Assembly: GCA_964521865.1 (NCBI GenBank)
Contig: CAZFTJ010000009.1
Location: 98,709-162,708, forward strand
DNA from: CAYSRJ01 sp964521865
Lineage (GTDB): Bacteria; Spirochaetota; B62-G9; DRHN01
DNA length: 64,000 nucleotides
Reading direction: 5' to 3'
Part shown: piece after piece, positions 45,003-54,262 of the stretch
Layout of the letters: each line of letters begins with the position of its first letter
Numbering within the stretch: position 1 is the stretch's first letter
Translations under genes and position numbers: made by a program
Notes under the pieces: model-generated
Databases searched by the model: none
What the model was told of the DNA's origin: nothing
Seen by the model: the letters and a program-made list of their open reading frames with translations, nothing else

Positions 45003-45039
45003 CGAATGCAGGATTTCGACAATGATGTGTGTATATGAA

Positions 45040-45067
45040 GGCAGGCCTTTCGGGGCCTGTCTTTTTT
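45040..45067 (+). terminator. Intrinsic terminator after the permease gene
   Basis: Stem GGCAGGCC (45040-45047), loop TTTCGG, stem GGCCTGTC (45054-45061) with one G-T pair, followed by six T residues (45062-45067). Confidence 0.88.
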
Positions 45068-45130
45068 ATTGACGAAACCTGCCGATAATGTTTTTTAGAA
45101 GCCGGAACATGTTGTCGTTGCAGCCAGATC

Positions 45131-45187
45131 GAGCGGACAAAGCCTCCGTTTACGCGTCTCGGAGAACACATCGACTGACGACGGCAC
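45131..45187 (+). repeat. Diverged partial copy D of the ATAATGCCGCCG repeat
   Basis: GAGCGGACAAAGCCTCCG and CTCGGAGAACAC align with GAGCGGACATAACCCCCG and CGCGGAGAACAT of copy A at the same spacing, followed by ACGGCA. It lies 32 bases before the epimerase-like gene. Confidence 0.5.
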
Positions 45188-45218
45188 CGCATCCCGGTTT
45201 GAGAGAGGAAGAATTACT

Positions 45219-46649
45219 ATGAGAAGAGTACTTATATACGGTGCAGGTGAAGCGGGAGTGATGGTGCTGAAGGAGATCATTAAAAGGCCCGCTGAAAATA
45301 TATCCGTTCTGGGCTTTATAGATGATAACGGCATGAAGCTCGGTTCGTTGATTGAAGGCATCGAAGTGCTCGGAGGACGTGCCGTACTCCGGAAGGTTAT
45401 TCGGGAACATTCCGTGAATGAGGTCATTATCGCCATGCCATCAATCGGGAAACCGATAATAAAGCAGATTGTCAGGGTATGCAGGTCTGAAAAAGTGAAG
45501 CTCTTGATTGTCCCATCGACCAGAGAAATCATTGAGGGGACGGTACGGTTTCATCAGCTGAAAGAGATAGACCTCTCCGATCTTCTGGAGAGAGAAGAAG
45601 TACGGATCGAGGGAGAACGGATCAGAGAGTATATTCAGTCAAGAACAGTTCTCGTCACGGGTGCTGCAGGATCGATAGGAAGTGCACTGGTGAAAAAGAT
45701 ATGCAACTACAATCCATCCGGGATAGTTATGCTCGACAGCAACGAAAATGCGCTGTTTTATCTGCTTGGTGATGTCGAGAGGTCGGGGATCGAAGAACGG
45801 GCTCCAGTGGTGCCTGTTGTTTCGGATATCAAGGAATTGCAGCTGGTTGCAGATGTATTTGAGCAGTACAAGCCCGATCTCGTTTTTCATACGGCGGCGT
45901 ACAAGCATGTGCCTCTCATGGAACAGAACATCAGGATGACCTATCTGAACAATGTGATCGGCACGTATAATGTTTTAACGCTCGCCGACATTCATGGAGT
46001 CGGTCGGTTTATCGGTATTTCTACGGATAAAGCGGTGTATCCCGTATCAGTGATGGGAAAAACAAAACGGGTATGCGAGATCATGGTTCAGGCTCACGCA
46101 GAAAAGGGTCTGCATGCTTCGAGCGTTCGTTTCGGAAATGTGATTGGAAGCAACGGCAGCGTCATAACCGTTTTCAAGGAACAGATCAGAAAGGGCGGTC
46201 CGCTCACTATCACCTCGCCGGATATGTCACGGTACTTCATGACTGTTGACGAGGCAACAAGCCTTGTGCTGCAGGCCGGAACCATGAACGAATACGGCGG
46301 TGTTTTCGTTCTTGATATGGGGAGACCGATTATGATAAAGGACCTCGCAGAAAATCTTATTATTCTGTCGGGGCTGACGCCAGGAACGGACGTAGAGATA
46401 CAGTACACCGGAATACGTCCCGGCGAAAAAATCAATGAAGAACTCTTCTACAGGGACAAATTCGTGCGGGGTGTGTTCAGCGGCATTTATGTGGAAGAAG
46501 ACGTGATGCCGAGTCCCTCGGTGCTCGAATATATAGAATCCAGCCTTGAGTTTATACATTCGATGGAGGATGACGAGATATTGAGGATGATGGACGAAAT
46601 CATTGAATACAGTTCGAACCGAAAAAAGGCCGTATCTCCCCTGTTTTAA
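45219..46649 (+). CDS. Polysaccharide biosynthesis nucleoside-diphosphate-sugar dehydratase/epimerase (CapD-like)
   Basis: A 476-residue protein in two parts. Residues 1-130 form a CoA-binding-like Rossmann domain (MRRVLIYGAGEAGVMVLKEI). Residues 140-440 form an extended short-chain dehydrogenase domain: TVLVTGAAGSIGSALVKKI binds the nucleotide, and VSVMGKTKRVCE holds Met-x3-Lys in place of the usual Tyr-x3-Lys, as in the FlaA1/PseB 4,6-dehydratases. The membrane helices found at the N terminus of many CapD/WbpM proteins are missing, so it should be soluble. It probably modifies a UDP-sugar for surface polysaccharide or flagellin glycans. Confidence 0.85.
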   Translation: MRRVLIYGAGEAGVMVLKEIIKRPAENISVLGFIDDNGMKLGSLIEGIEVLGGRAVLRKVIREHSVNEVIIAMPSIGKPIIKQIVRVCRSEKVKLLIVPSTREIIEGTVRFHQLKEIDLSDLLEREEVRIEGERIREYIQSRTVLVTGAAGSIGSALVKKICNYNPSGIVMLDSNENALFYLLGDVERSGIEERAPVVPVVSDIKELQLVADVFEQYKPDLVFHTAAYKHVPLMEQNIRMTYLNNVIGTYNVLTLADIHGVGRFIGISTDKAVYPVSVMGKTKRVCEIMVQAHAEKGLHASSVRFGNVIGSNGSVITVFKEQIRKGGPLTITSPDMSRYFMTVDEATSLVLQAGTMNEYGGVFVLDMGRPIMIKDLAENLIILSGLTPGTDVEIQYTGIRPGEKINEELFYRDKFVRGVFSGIYVEEDVMPSPSVLEYIESSLEFIHSMEDDEILRMMDEIIEYSSNRKKAVSPLF

Positions 46650-46965
46650 GAATTTCCTTCAATATTGATACAGTCCGTTGAAAAAGTATTGACAATTGCA
46701 ATACATTGATTAGTCTATATCTTAGGGACGGCACTGATAATACCGCCTCTGTTCAACGTTGCCGGCATACGGCATTTTCCGGACGCTTTGCATCCGAATG
46801 ACATTAGTATGTAACAGCGTAGGCACGTGAAGGTACGAATACGTGCCGGCATAAACTCAAAATACGTGTAAGCGGAGTACGCAGGAACATTGAATATCCT
46901 ACAGTACGGGCGTTGATTCAGAACATCCTTGTTTTTAGAATTTTCGGATGCGGTGAGGGGCCGCT
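46650..46965. other. Intergenic region with hairpin and decayed repeat-like sequence
   Basis: About 316 bases. TTGACA lies at 46688-46693, but the best -10 candidates (TAGTCT or TATATC near 46710-46720) are poor. ATAATACCGCC at 46736 resembles the end of the dispersed repeat and TTTTCCGGACG...GCATCCGAA nearby resembles its flanking hairpin, so this may be a decayed copy. GGCACGT/ACGTGCC (46822-46828, 46841-46847) is a perfect 7-base inverted repeat with a 12-base loop. No gene is seen. Confidence 0.45.
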
Positions 46966-47196
46966 ATGGATTTTCCTGACGATTTTGAAGAGTACGATCC
47001 TCTGGATGACGGTGAAGAAGCAGATGATGTAGAGATGGAACCCTACATCAATAAGACCTTTGTATGTGAAGAGTGCGATTTCCGCTGGCAGGAAAAGATA
47101 TACCCCGACAGAAATGACTATCCCGATTATGAGGATGAGCTCGGCGGGTCGCATATCTGTCCAATGTGCGGTTCGCTGAATGTAACCTTTTATTGA
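46966..47196 (+). CDS. Small acidic zinc-ribbon protein
   Basis: A 76-residue protein of unknown function. The first 27 residues are strongly acidic (DFPDDFEEYDPLDDGEEADD). Two CxxC pairs, CEEC near residue 34 and CPMC near 65, would form one zinc ribbon. GAGGGG lies just before the ATG. It stands 140 bases before miaB on the same strand. An acidic tail plus a zinc ribbon suggests a partner of RNA polymerase or ribosome, but nothing proves it. Confidence 0.65.
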   Translation: MDFPDDFEEYDPLDDGEEADDVEMEPYINKTFVCEECDFRWQEKIYPDRNDYPDYEDELGGSHICPMCGSLNVTFY

Positions 47197-47336
47197 ACCC
47201 TGCCTGAGCCATGCAGATCAATACATAATTCCAATGCAGCCCCGGTTCTGCGGCGGCAAAACATACCGGCGTATTCGGTAAAAATTTTAATACGGAGAGC
47301 GCGGAAAAAATTTCGGCTTTTTAGGAAAACGATGGG

Positions 47337-48656
47337 ATGAAACGGGAAAAACGATACTTTATCGAAACATACGGGTGCGAGATGAACAAATCGGACTCGA
47401 TCGACATCGCCCTTTCCCTTGAGGAATCCGGATATAGAAGGGCCGATTCAGATGAGGATGCTGATATCGTGGTGCTGAATACATGCTCGGTGAGAGAGCA
47501 TGCCGAAGAGAGAGTGATCGGCCGTCTCGGGTATTACCGGGCCCTGAAGGAGAGAAGAAAGGACATTTCAATAGTATTCGCCGGGTGTATGGCCCAACAA
47601 CAGGGTGAAGGTATTATTCGGCGATTCCCGGAAATAGACGTCGTTGCCGGAACGTACCACCGTCTTGATATACCGGATGCCCTGCAGTGCCTGGAAAAAA
47701 CGGAAGGTCACGTTGTCCGAATCGATTGCGGACATTATGAATTTTCCTCATACAGAGGCGACCGAAAGGAGGGACACCGGGCGTGGGTGAATATTATCAA
47801 AGGATGCAGCAATTACTGTTCGTACTGCATCGTGCCCTACGTTCGGGGGCCCGAAAAGAGCAAGGCCAGCGGGGAGATTGTTGCTGAAGTGGAAGAGCTT
47901 GCAGCCGCGGGCGTTGTAGAGGTTGTGCTTCTGGGACAGAATGTAAATGCGTACGGTAGAGACAGCGAGGACATCGGTTTTATAGAGCTTTTGGAACGGT
48001 TGAACGATATACCGGGTATACGGTGGATTCGCTTTCTCACCTCACATCCGAAGGATTTTAACGGGGAAATGGTGAGGAGGATCGCTTGTCTTGACAGTGT
48101 GTGCAGACATTTTCACCTTCCCCTCCAGAGCGGTTCGGACAGAATTCTGTCTCTGATGAACAGGAAATACAACGTACGTCATTACAGGACAGTCATTGAC
48201 GCAATTAGGACACACCTGCCGGGTTCATCGATCACTACCGATATTATCGTAGGTTTTCCTTCGGAGTCCGAGAAGGATTTCAGAATGACCCTGGATATGG
48301 CAAAAGAGATAGAATTCGATGATGCGTTCACCTACCGATACTCCCGGCGGCCCGGCACAAAGGCCGGTGAATTGCAGGAGCAGCTGCCGTCCGAGACTGC
48401 GGCCCGACGGCTCGAAGAGCTGATTGCTCTTCAGAGAAAAGTCTCGTATAAAAAGAACAGGACTGAAATCGGGAAAACCCTAACCGCTCTTGTGGAGAAG
48501 CCGAGCAGAAAAGATGCAGGTGAGATGCTGTGCAGCACAAACAAGAACAAGATGGTGGTTGCGGATACAAAAAAGCCGGCAGGAACATTTATTACCCTCA
48601 GGATAAGCGGCATCTCGGGAAACACACTCAAAGGTATCGAGCTGCCGCGAGAGTGA
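47337..48656 (+). CDS. miaB: tRNA-2-methylthio-N6-dimethylallyladenosine synthase MiaB
   Basis: A 439-residue radical SAM methylthiotransferase acting on A37 of tRNAs. The N-terminal domain binds a second 4Fe-4S cluster through ETYGCEMNKSD, LNTCSVREHAEE and FAGCMAQQQG. The radical SAM motif is GCSNYCSYCIVPYVRGPEKS, and a TRAM domain closes the protein. The TYGC start, VREHAEERV and RGPEKS favour MiaB over MtaB or RimO, though assignment within this family by eye is not certain. It is followed closely by mutS. Confidence 0.88.
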   Translation: MKREKRYFIETYGCEMNKSDSIDIALSLEESGYRRADSDEDADIVVLNTCSVREHAEERVIGRLGYYRALKERRKDISIVFAGCMAQQQGEGIIRRFPEIDVVAGTYHRLDIPDALQCLEKTEGHVVRIDCGHYEFSSYRGDRKEGHRAWVNIIKGCSNYCSYCIVPYVRGPEKSKASGEIVAEVEELAAAGVVEVVLLGQNVNAYGRDSEDIGFIELLERLNDIPGIRWIRFLTSHPKDFNGEMVRRIACLDSVCRHFHLPLQSGSDRILSLMNRKYNVRHYRTVIDAIRTHLPGSSITTDIIVGFPSESEKDFRMTLDMAKEIEFDDAFTYRYSRRPGTKAGELQEQLPSETAARRLEELIALQRKVSYKKNRTEIGKTLTALVEKPSRKDAGEMLCSTNKNKMVVADTKKPAGTFITLRISGISGNTLKGIELPRE

Positions 48657-48679
48657 CGGCTCCGGAGGAGTACAGACAA

Positions 48680-51301
48680 ATGCGGAAAGCAACACCGATG
48701 ATGGAACAGTACCATGCAATCAAAAAAAAGAACGCAGATTCCATACTCCTTTTCAGGCTCGGTGATTTTTATGAAATGTTTGAAGCTGACGCCATACAGG
48801 CGTCGAAGATACTCAACATCACACTCACGAAAAGAAACAACGTGCCGATGTGCGGGTTTCCTCATCACGCTGCGAAGAGTTATATATCCAGGCTCCTCAT
48901 GCACGGGAAAAAGATTGCCGTATGCGAGCAAACCGAAGACCCGGCTCAGGCGAAGGGAATTGTTCGGAGAGATGTTGTTGAAATTATGTCTCCCGGTATC
49001 ATTACGGACCCGGACCTGCTCGACGATAAAAAGGCAAACTGCATTGCGGCGTTGTACGGCAGTATGGACGGAGGGCAGGAGCGTATGGCGTGCGCGTCCG
49101 TCGATGTTTCAACAGGTGTATTTGTATCCAACTTTTTTCACAGATACGATATTGCCGATGCACTTCTCGGGGAGATCGAGGACAACGGCATTCGGGAGGT
49201 TGTTTATCCGGCATCTTTTACGGACGGCAACGTCTTCGGCAATGCTCTGAGCAAAGCAGCCTCGCTCCGGCCGACTGTCGTGCTCAGACCGCTTGATGAT
49301 TACGAGTTTTCCATACATGGTGCTGAAGAAACACTAAAAAAACATTTCCGACTGCAGAGTACCGGCGCCTTCGAGTTTGAGGACGATTGTGAAATATCCG
49401 CATGCGGCACGCTCCTCACGTATGTAGGACAGAATGCACGGCAGGACCTGTCCCACATCAGATGGATTCACAAGAAGCACAATAAGCGGATACTTTATAT
49501 AGACAATGCGACGAAAAAGCACCTGGAGCTCGTGGAAAATGCCGAGGGCAAGGAATACGGCACCCTTCTCGAGCTGCTGGACGGGACGCAAACCGCAATG
49601 GGGGGCAGACTGCTGAAGAGCTTCATAAACAACCCCTCCCGCAGTATAGAAGAAATCGAAAAACGGCTCGATAAAATATCCTTTTTTTTTAACAGCGCAC
49701 AGATGCTTCAGGCCGTGAGGGCGAGCCTTGCGCAAATTCTTGATATCGAGAGAATCGTATCCAAGCTGTCTATGGGCAAGGGGAATGCTCGGGATATCAT
49801 CGGTCTCAGGAACTCACTCTCCGCCTGTGAAACGATCAAAAGGCATCTTGACCGCACTGCGGTAGTGCGGGAAGAGACAGACGTGCTGTACGGTTATGAC
49901 AGCCTGATGCATCTGATCGAAGAAGCGCTTGAGGACGATCCGCCGTTGAGTGTTCATGAAGGAAGGATCATCAGGGGGGGCTATAATGAGAAACTGGACA
50001 GCTACAGACGAACGATGCAGGAGAACAGGGAATGGATCAACAGGTATCAGCAAGAGGAGCAGAAAAGACTCGGTATGGGGTCATTGAAGGTTCGATACAA
50101 CAAGATTATAGGCTACTTCATTGAGGTGACCAAATCTAATCTTCACCTCGTTCCTGATTACTATATCAAAAAACAGACCATGCTCAATTCAGAGCGCTTT
50201 ACGACTGAAGAGCTGACAGGTCATGAGACGCTCCTTCTCGAGGCGAGACAGGAGTCTGATGAGCTGGAGTTTCGGATTTTTCGGCAGGTGTCGGACAGTG
50301 TACTCGAATATGCTGAAGATCTGTTCAAAACCTCCGAGGCGATTTCCCGTCTCGATGTATTCTGTTCGCTTGCCCGCATCGCGAGAGAAAACGGGTATGT
50401 GAAACCGGAAGTCCTGGAAGATACTGTCCTTGAAATAACCGACGGCCGCCATCCGGTTGTCGAAAAACTCGGTGAAGAGGAGTTCATCGGCAATGATCTT
50501 TCTCTAAACAGCGAGGATCGGCGGGTAATGATTTTAACCGGACCGAATATGTCGGGAAAATCCACATATCTTCGTCAGGCAGCGCTCATCGTAATTATGG
50601 CCCATATGGGATGTTATGTCCCCGCAAAAAGCGCACGTATTGGAATTACCGACAGAATCTTCTCGCGTATCGGTGCTTCCGACCGGATCGTCAGGGGAGA
50701 ATCAACCTTTCTCGTGGAGATGATTGAAACGGCCCGAATTGTTCGCTTTGCAACCGATCGCAGCTTCATCATTATGGATGAGATCGGCAGAGGGACTTCC
50801 ACCTACGACGGTCTTTCAATTGCGTGGGCGGTGCTCGAGTATCTGCTCGATGTGAGAAGAGCCGGTGCAAAAGTGCTGTTTGCAACGCATTATCATGAGA
50901 TTACCGCACTGAAGGACAGCTACGGCGTCATCAACTACAATGCAGCGGTGAAGGAGTGGAACGACAGTATCGTATTTTTGAGAAAAGTCGTTCAGGGCAG
51001 CGCCTCAAAGAGCTACGGCATCGAGGTGGCTCGAATGGCCGGTATCCCGGAGGAGGTTATTGAACGGGCGAAAGACATACTGAACACCCTTGAAATGAAG
51101 TACGGTGCGAATATACCGCTTCTGTTCGATGATGCCGGGGATGCAGGGCTGGATGAAAAAAAGGGGGATGTGCAGCTGGACCTTTTTCCGTCGCCCTACG
51201 ATGTACTCATAAAGGAATTGCGAGCAGTGGATATAAACTCCATTACCCCGCTTGAGGCAATGAACATCCTGGACAGGCTGAAAAAAAGTATAAGCCTGTG
51301 A
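48680..51301 (+). CDS. mutS: DNA mismatch repair protein MutS
   Basis: An 873-residue mismatch-recognition ATPase. Domain I has the mismatch-reading motif LLFRLGDFYEMFEADA. The ATPase has Walker A LTGPNMSGKSTYLRQ near 621, IMDEIGRGTSTYDGLSIAWA (Walker B and signature) and ATHYHEIT. ATG 48680 is chosen: GGAGGAG (48664-48670) lies nine bases upstream and the protein begins just before TPMMEQY, the usual MutS N terminus. The frame extends back into miaB, but that is shadow. No mutL is seen in the window. Confidence 0.96.
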   Translation: MRKATPMMEQYHAIKKKNADSILLFRLGDFYEMFEADAIQASKILNITLTKRNNVPMCGFPHHAAKSYISRLLMHGKKIAVCEQTEDPAQAKGIVRRDVVEIMSPGIITDPDLLDDKKANCIAALYGSMDGGQERMACASVDVSTGVFVSNFFHRYDIADALLGEIEDNGIREVVYPASFTDGNVFGNALSKAASLRPTVVLRPLDDYEFSIHGAEETLKKHFRLQSTGAFEFEDDCEISACGTLLTYVGQNARQDLSHIRWIHKKHNKRILYIDNATKKHLELVENAEGKEYGTLLELLDGTQTAMGGRLLKSFINNPSRSIEEIEKRLDKISFFFNSAQMLQAVRASLAQILDIERIVSKLSMGKGNARDIIGLRNSLSACETIKRHLDRTAVVREETDVLYGYDSLMHLIEEALEDDPPLSVHEGRIIRGGYNEKLDSYRRTMQENREWINRYQQEEQKRLGMGSLKVRYNKIIGYFIEVTKSNLHLVPDYYIKKQTMLNSERFTTEELTGHETLLLEARQESDELEFRIFRQVSDSVLEYAEDLFKTSEAISRLDVFCSLARIARENGYVKPEVLEDTVLEITDGRHPVVEKLGEEEFIGNDLSLNSEDRRVMILTGPNMSGKSTYLRQAALIVIMAHMGCYVPAKSARIGITDRIFSRIGASDRIVRGESTFLVEMIETARIVRFATDRSFIIMDEIGRGTSTYDGLSIAWAVLEYLLDVRRAGAKVLFATHYHEITALKDSYGVINYNAAVKEWNDSIVFLRKVVQGSASKSYGIEVARMAGIPEEVIERAKDILNTLEMKYGANIPLLFDDAGDAGLDEKKGDVQLDLFPSPYDVLIKELRAVDINSITPLEAMNILDRLKKSISL

Positions 51302-51314
51302 CGGACCCGTATGG

Positions 51315-51331
51315 CGCCTGTTCGGCAGGCG
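51315..51331. other. Short hairpin after mutS
   Basis: CGCCTG/CAGGCG with a TTCGG loop. No T run follows in either direction, so it is at best a weak transcription stop between mutS and the convergent TPR gene. Confidence 0.3.
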
Positions 51332-51365
51332 GATCACATTAAAAGAGCATATTCGGTGCGTCACA

Positions 51366-52724
51366 TTATTTGTCCCTCTTCAGTGCCTCTGTCACCAGGT
51401 TGAGCAGCTTCTCCTTTCCATAGAGCTCCAGCACACGTCCGTCGGCGAAAGCAACCGCTTCATCGCTGAATTCGGTGTTTGTGAGACAGACTCCCTGTTT
51501 TACCTTGAGCTCTTTCACCTTTTCATAGAATTCCCTCACCGCAAGATGCCCTATTTTGCCGGCGCCCCTGAAGAACTTGAATAGTATCATTGTCGGTACG
51601 TTTTTATACATTGCCTGAACGAGCAATTCCACAGAGTAATTCCCCTGGGCGTCTGTGCGAATAATAGAGGCACTATGGGTAAAGACTCCTATTATACGTT
51701 TGCATAACTCAATAAACTCTGCTTTACCGGACATCATATACTGACGCAGAGCGTAGTTTGTTTTCAACTGCTCGTATTTATCCAGTTTTTCATGTACATC
51801 CTTGAAGCTTGAGGTTTTGTAGAGAATACTCCGCCACTGCTCGACAGCCTCCTTTATGTCGTTCTGTAAAAGGCATACTTCGCCAAGCTCGTACTCAAGA
51901 GTAATAAGCTGCTCTCTCTTCAGACCGGGTATCTGCAGGGCATCTGAGAGAATTTTTCTTGCTTCATCCATTTTGCCGGCTTTTCTCAAAAGCCGTGCCA
52001 TAACATACATGCTTGTAAGAGCAAACCGGTTGTCTTTTCTCGCTTTTCGATAGTGCGAAAACGCCCTTGCCGGTTTCCGGAGACGGTACATAATTTCGCC
52101 GAGGTAGTAGTTGATTTCAGAATCATCGGGATTGGCGGCAAGGGCGTTCTGCAGGTGTATACGCGCCTCATTGAACTTTTTTTGTCTGAAATATATCTTG
52201 CCGAGCTCTTTCAGGGCGGGCTCATTGCGAGGATCGATAGAGAGCACCTTTTCAAACTGCCGTATCGCCTTTTCTCTGTTTCCCCTCTGCAGTTCGATTT
52301 TACCGATGTGAAGATGGGGGATGGCGTCCTTTGGATCTGATGCGGCGAGAAAAGAGTAAACCCTGCAGGCATCGTCGAGATTACCCATTTCCATGTAGCA
52401 TTTGGCGAGCAGGCCATTCAGTCGCTTTTCGTCGAAATCGGGGTCGTTTCTGGCGTGTGAAAGAATGCTGTTGATGTGAAAAACGGCTTCGGTAAAATTT
52501 TCGACCTCCATATAGAGCGAGACAAGCTGTATTCTCGTCCGTATATTTTCCGGATCTTTGCGTACAAGTTTCTGGAGCGTGGCGATTACCTTTTCCATTG
52601 AACCGGATTCCCGGTCTTTCTTGAGAGAGGTTTTCAGATGAGCGTTTTTCAATGTGCGTATAACGTACAGCCCGCCGATAAAAAGAAGGATAAAAAAGGC
52701 CAGGAAAATAACAATAAAGGTCAT
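51366..52724 (-). CDS. Membrane-anchored TPR protein with Mrr-like nuclease-fold domain
   Basis: A 452-residue protein. Residues 1-22 (FIVIFLAFFILLFIGGLYVI) form one membrane helix. About seven TPR units fill 45-320 (for example YFRQKKFNEARIHLQNALAA). Residues 330-450 resemble the catalytic domain of Mrr-type restriction endonucleases: AEFIELCKRIIGVFT, SVELLVQAMYKNVPTMILFK, then KVKQGVCLTNTEFSDEAVAF and ADGRVLELYGKEKLLNLV. The usual Asp of GxDLIA reads Glu in SVELLV, and QxK reads LFK, so nuclease activity is doubtful. With no positive-charge cue decisive, the TPR side is likely cytoplasmic because Mrr domains are. It converges with mutS. Confidence 0.65.
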   Translation of the reverse strand: MTFIVIFLAFFILLFIGGLYVIRTLKNAHLKTSLKKDRESGSMEKVIATLQKLVRKDPENIRTRIQLVSLYMEVENFTEAVFHINSILSHARNDPDFDEKRLNGLLAKCYMEMGNLDDACRVYSFLAASDPKDAIPHLHIGKIELQRGNREKAIRQFEKVLSIDPRNEPALKELGKIYFRQKKFNEARIHLQNALAANPDDSEINYYLGEIMYRLRKPARAFSHYRKARKDNRFALTSMYVMARLLRKAGKMDEARKILSDALQIPGLKREQLITLEYELGEVCLLQNDIKEAVEQWRSILYKTSSFKDVHEKLDKYEQLKTNYALRQYMMSGKAEFIELCKRIIGVFTHSASIIRTDAQGNYSVELLVQAMYKNVPTMILFKFFRGAGKIGHLAVREFYEKVKELKVKQGVCLTNTEFSDEAVAFADGRVLELYGKEKLLNLVTEALKRDK

Positions 52725-52965
52725 AGCCTCAATTTTAGATGACTCTGTGATTTATGTCAAACGGAGGTTTGCCGAAAGAGATGGAGATTTGATGTTGAAA
52801 AGTACCGCATAACTCTGTACAATATTAGCACCCTGGAGGGCGAAAGAAACGCAGTCAAACGAACTGTGCCGAATACCGGCGTGTGCCGAAGAAGCGTCAT
52901 ACCTGGTGTTATCGGTGCACCAATCTCACAAGCTGTAAAGGAATAATACATCCTGAAGAGTTGTT

Positions 52966-53253
52966 ATGATCCTTTCATTACAGGTATATGATTTTTATTT
53001 TCGTCTCATAGATCTCGCAATTGCACTGATGATTTACGTGCTTTCAGTCATTCTTTTTCTCAAGTACAAGAGAGACTATATGACGCCGATTCTCTTTTTT
53101 GGACTTTTTGTTTTTCCTCTTCAGTTTGCAGTATGGTTTCTCCAATCCAGGCTGCAGGTCAATCTTCCTCCACAGTTCAACATACTCGAAATATTTTATA
53201 TAATGTTTCTTAAATTGAGCGTACTCGTGACCCTTATATTTGTTCGAAGATAG
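52966..53253 (+). CDS. Small three-helix membrane protein, unknown function
   Basis: A 95-residue protein with three hydrophobic stretches (LIDLAIALMIYVLSVILFL, TPILFFGLFVFPLQFAVWFL, IFYIMFLKLSVLVTLIFV) and an RR C terminus. The binding site AAGAG before the ATG is weak. It precedes rplU by 166 bases. A perfect TTCGAAG/CTTCGAA hairpin with a four-base loop (53243-53260) spans its stop codon. No family is recognised. Confidence 0.5.
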   Translation: MILSLQVYDFYFRLIDLAIALMIYVLSVILFLKYKRDYMTPILFFGLFVFPLQFAVWFLQSRLQVNLPPQFNILEIFYIMFLKLSVLVTLIFVRR

Positions 53254-53419
53254 CTTCGAAAAAGTTGTATTGACTTTGGTGATAAAAAATAATACCTTTA
53301 GCATCCGGACGACGAAATAGTTCTCTGCGGGAATGACGTATCCGGAACGGAATACCGTCATCTGCGGCTTATGGTCGACACAGAGAAGAGAAACGCACCT
53401 GAATTCGCGGGAGAAGTAA

Positions 53420-53734
53420 ATGTACGTGATTGTGGAATTGAACAATAAGCAGTATAAGCTGGAGGAGGGAAAACCGGCTCTGATCGATAGGCTTGACGCC
53501 GGAAACAACGGCGAGATTGAAATCAAAAGAGTACTTCTTTTTGCTGATGAAAAGGATGAGGTTAAGATCGGCAAACCGTATATCAAGGGGTTGACACTCA
53601 GGGCAAAGGTTCTCGGAAATACAAAAGGTAAAAAAATCAGAGTTTTCACGTATAAACGGAGAAAGGATTATAGAAGGACCATCGGGTCGCGGCCGCAGTA
53701 TACACGAATCCTCGTTGAAAAGACGGGTACGTGA
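53420..53734 (+). CDS. rplU: 50S ribosomal protein L21
   Basis: A 104-residue ribosomal protein: MYVIVELNNKQYKLEEGK at the N terminus and GKKIRVFTYKRRKDYRRTIG near the C terminus are standard. GGGAGAAG precedes the ATG. It heads the rplU-rpmA-obg series. TTGACT at 53270-53275 upstream could be the -35 box of its promoter; the -10 is not clear (TAATAC is too close at 14 bases). Confidence 0.96.
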   Translation: MYVIVELNNKQYKLEEGKPALIDRLDAGNNGEIEIKRVLLFADEKDEVKIGKPYIKGLTLRAKVLGNTKGKKIRVFTYKRRKDYRRTIGSRPQYTRILVEKTGT

Positions 53735-53774
53735 CTACCAACGCAGATGCAACCGTACCACAGGAGGTATAGGA

Positions 53775-54029
53775 ATGGCGCATAAGAAAGGCGGAGGAAG
53801 CACGAAAAACAGTAAAGACAGCCATGCGAAGAGGTTGGGGGTAAAACGATTCGACGGTGAAATGGTAACCGGAGGAACAATACTTGTGCGTCAGCGCGGA
53901 ACGAGAATCCACCCTGGAAAAAATGTCGGCAGAGGGAATGACGACACGCTTTTTGCAAAAGCAAATGGCCTTGTTTCATTCGAGAAATACGGCAAAGGCA
54001 GAAGACGGGTGTGTGTGTACGAAAAATAA
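53775..54029 (+). CDS. rpmA: 50S ribosomal protein L27
   Basis: An 84-residue ribosomal protein starting MAHKKGGGSTKNSKDSHAKR. ATG 53775 follows AGGAGG at 53762-53767; an upstream in-frame start is ruled out by that site. The protein begins directly with the mature L27 N terminus and lacks the cleavable extension seen in Firmicutes. Consistent with this, the Prp protease gene that lies between rplU and rpmA in those organisms is absent here: only 40 bases separate the two. Confidence 0.96.
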   Translation: MAHKKGGGSTKNSKDSHAKRLGVKRFDGEMVTGGTILVRQRGTRIHPGKNVGRGNDDTLFAKANGLVSFEKYGKGRRRVCVYEK

Positions 54030-54262
54030 TACTGTTTTCCCCCTCCCAACTGTAAAAGCGCATAAGGATGCGGCCGGCGTATGTCCTCATTCAAAGACGG
54101 AAAATACCTTGTTATAAAAGATACTCTTCAAAACTCTCCCTGCATGCACCAAGCACATAGATCCTTTTCGAAATAGTTGCATTTTTGATGGAATATGAAC
54201 ATTTTAACGGAGTGAAATTCGCAACGAGGGATGTTTATACGAAGTAATGCTTCGGTGCAGTC

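Noticed and set aside
48530..48679. Upstream start of mutS inside miaB
   Set aside because: The extra 50 residues are a shifted reading of miaB; ATG 48680 has a strong binding site and the normal MutS N terminus.
53735..53774. Missing Prp protease gene between rplU and rpmA as a deletion
   Set aside because: L27 here lacks the cleavable extension, so absence of Prp is expected rather than a loss worth flagging.
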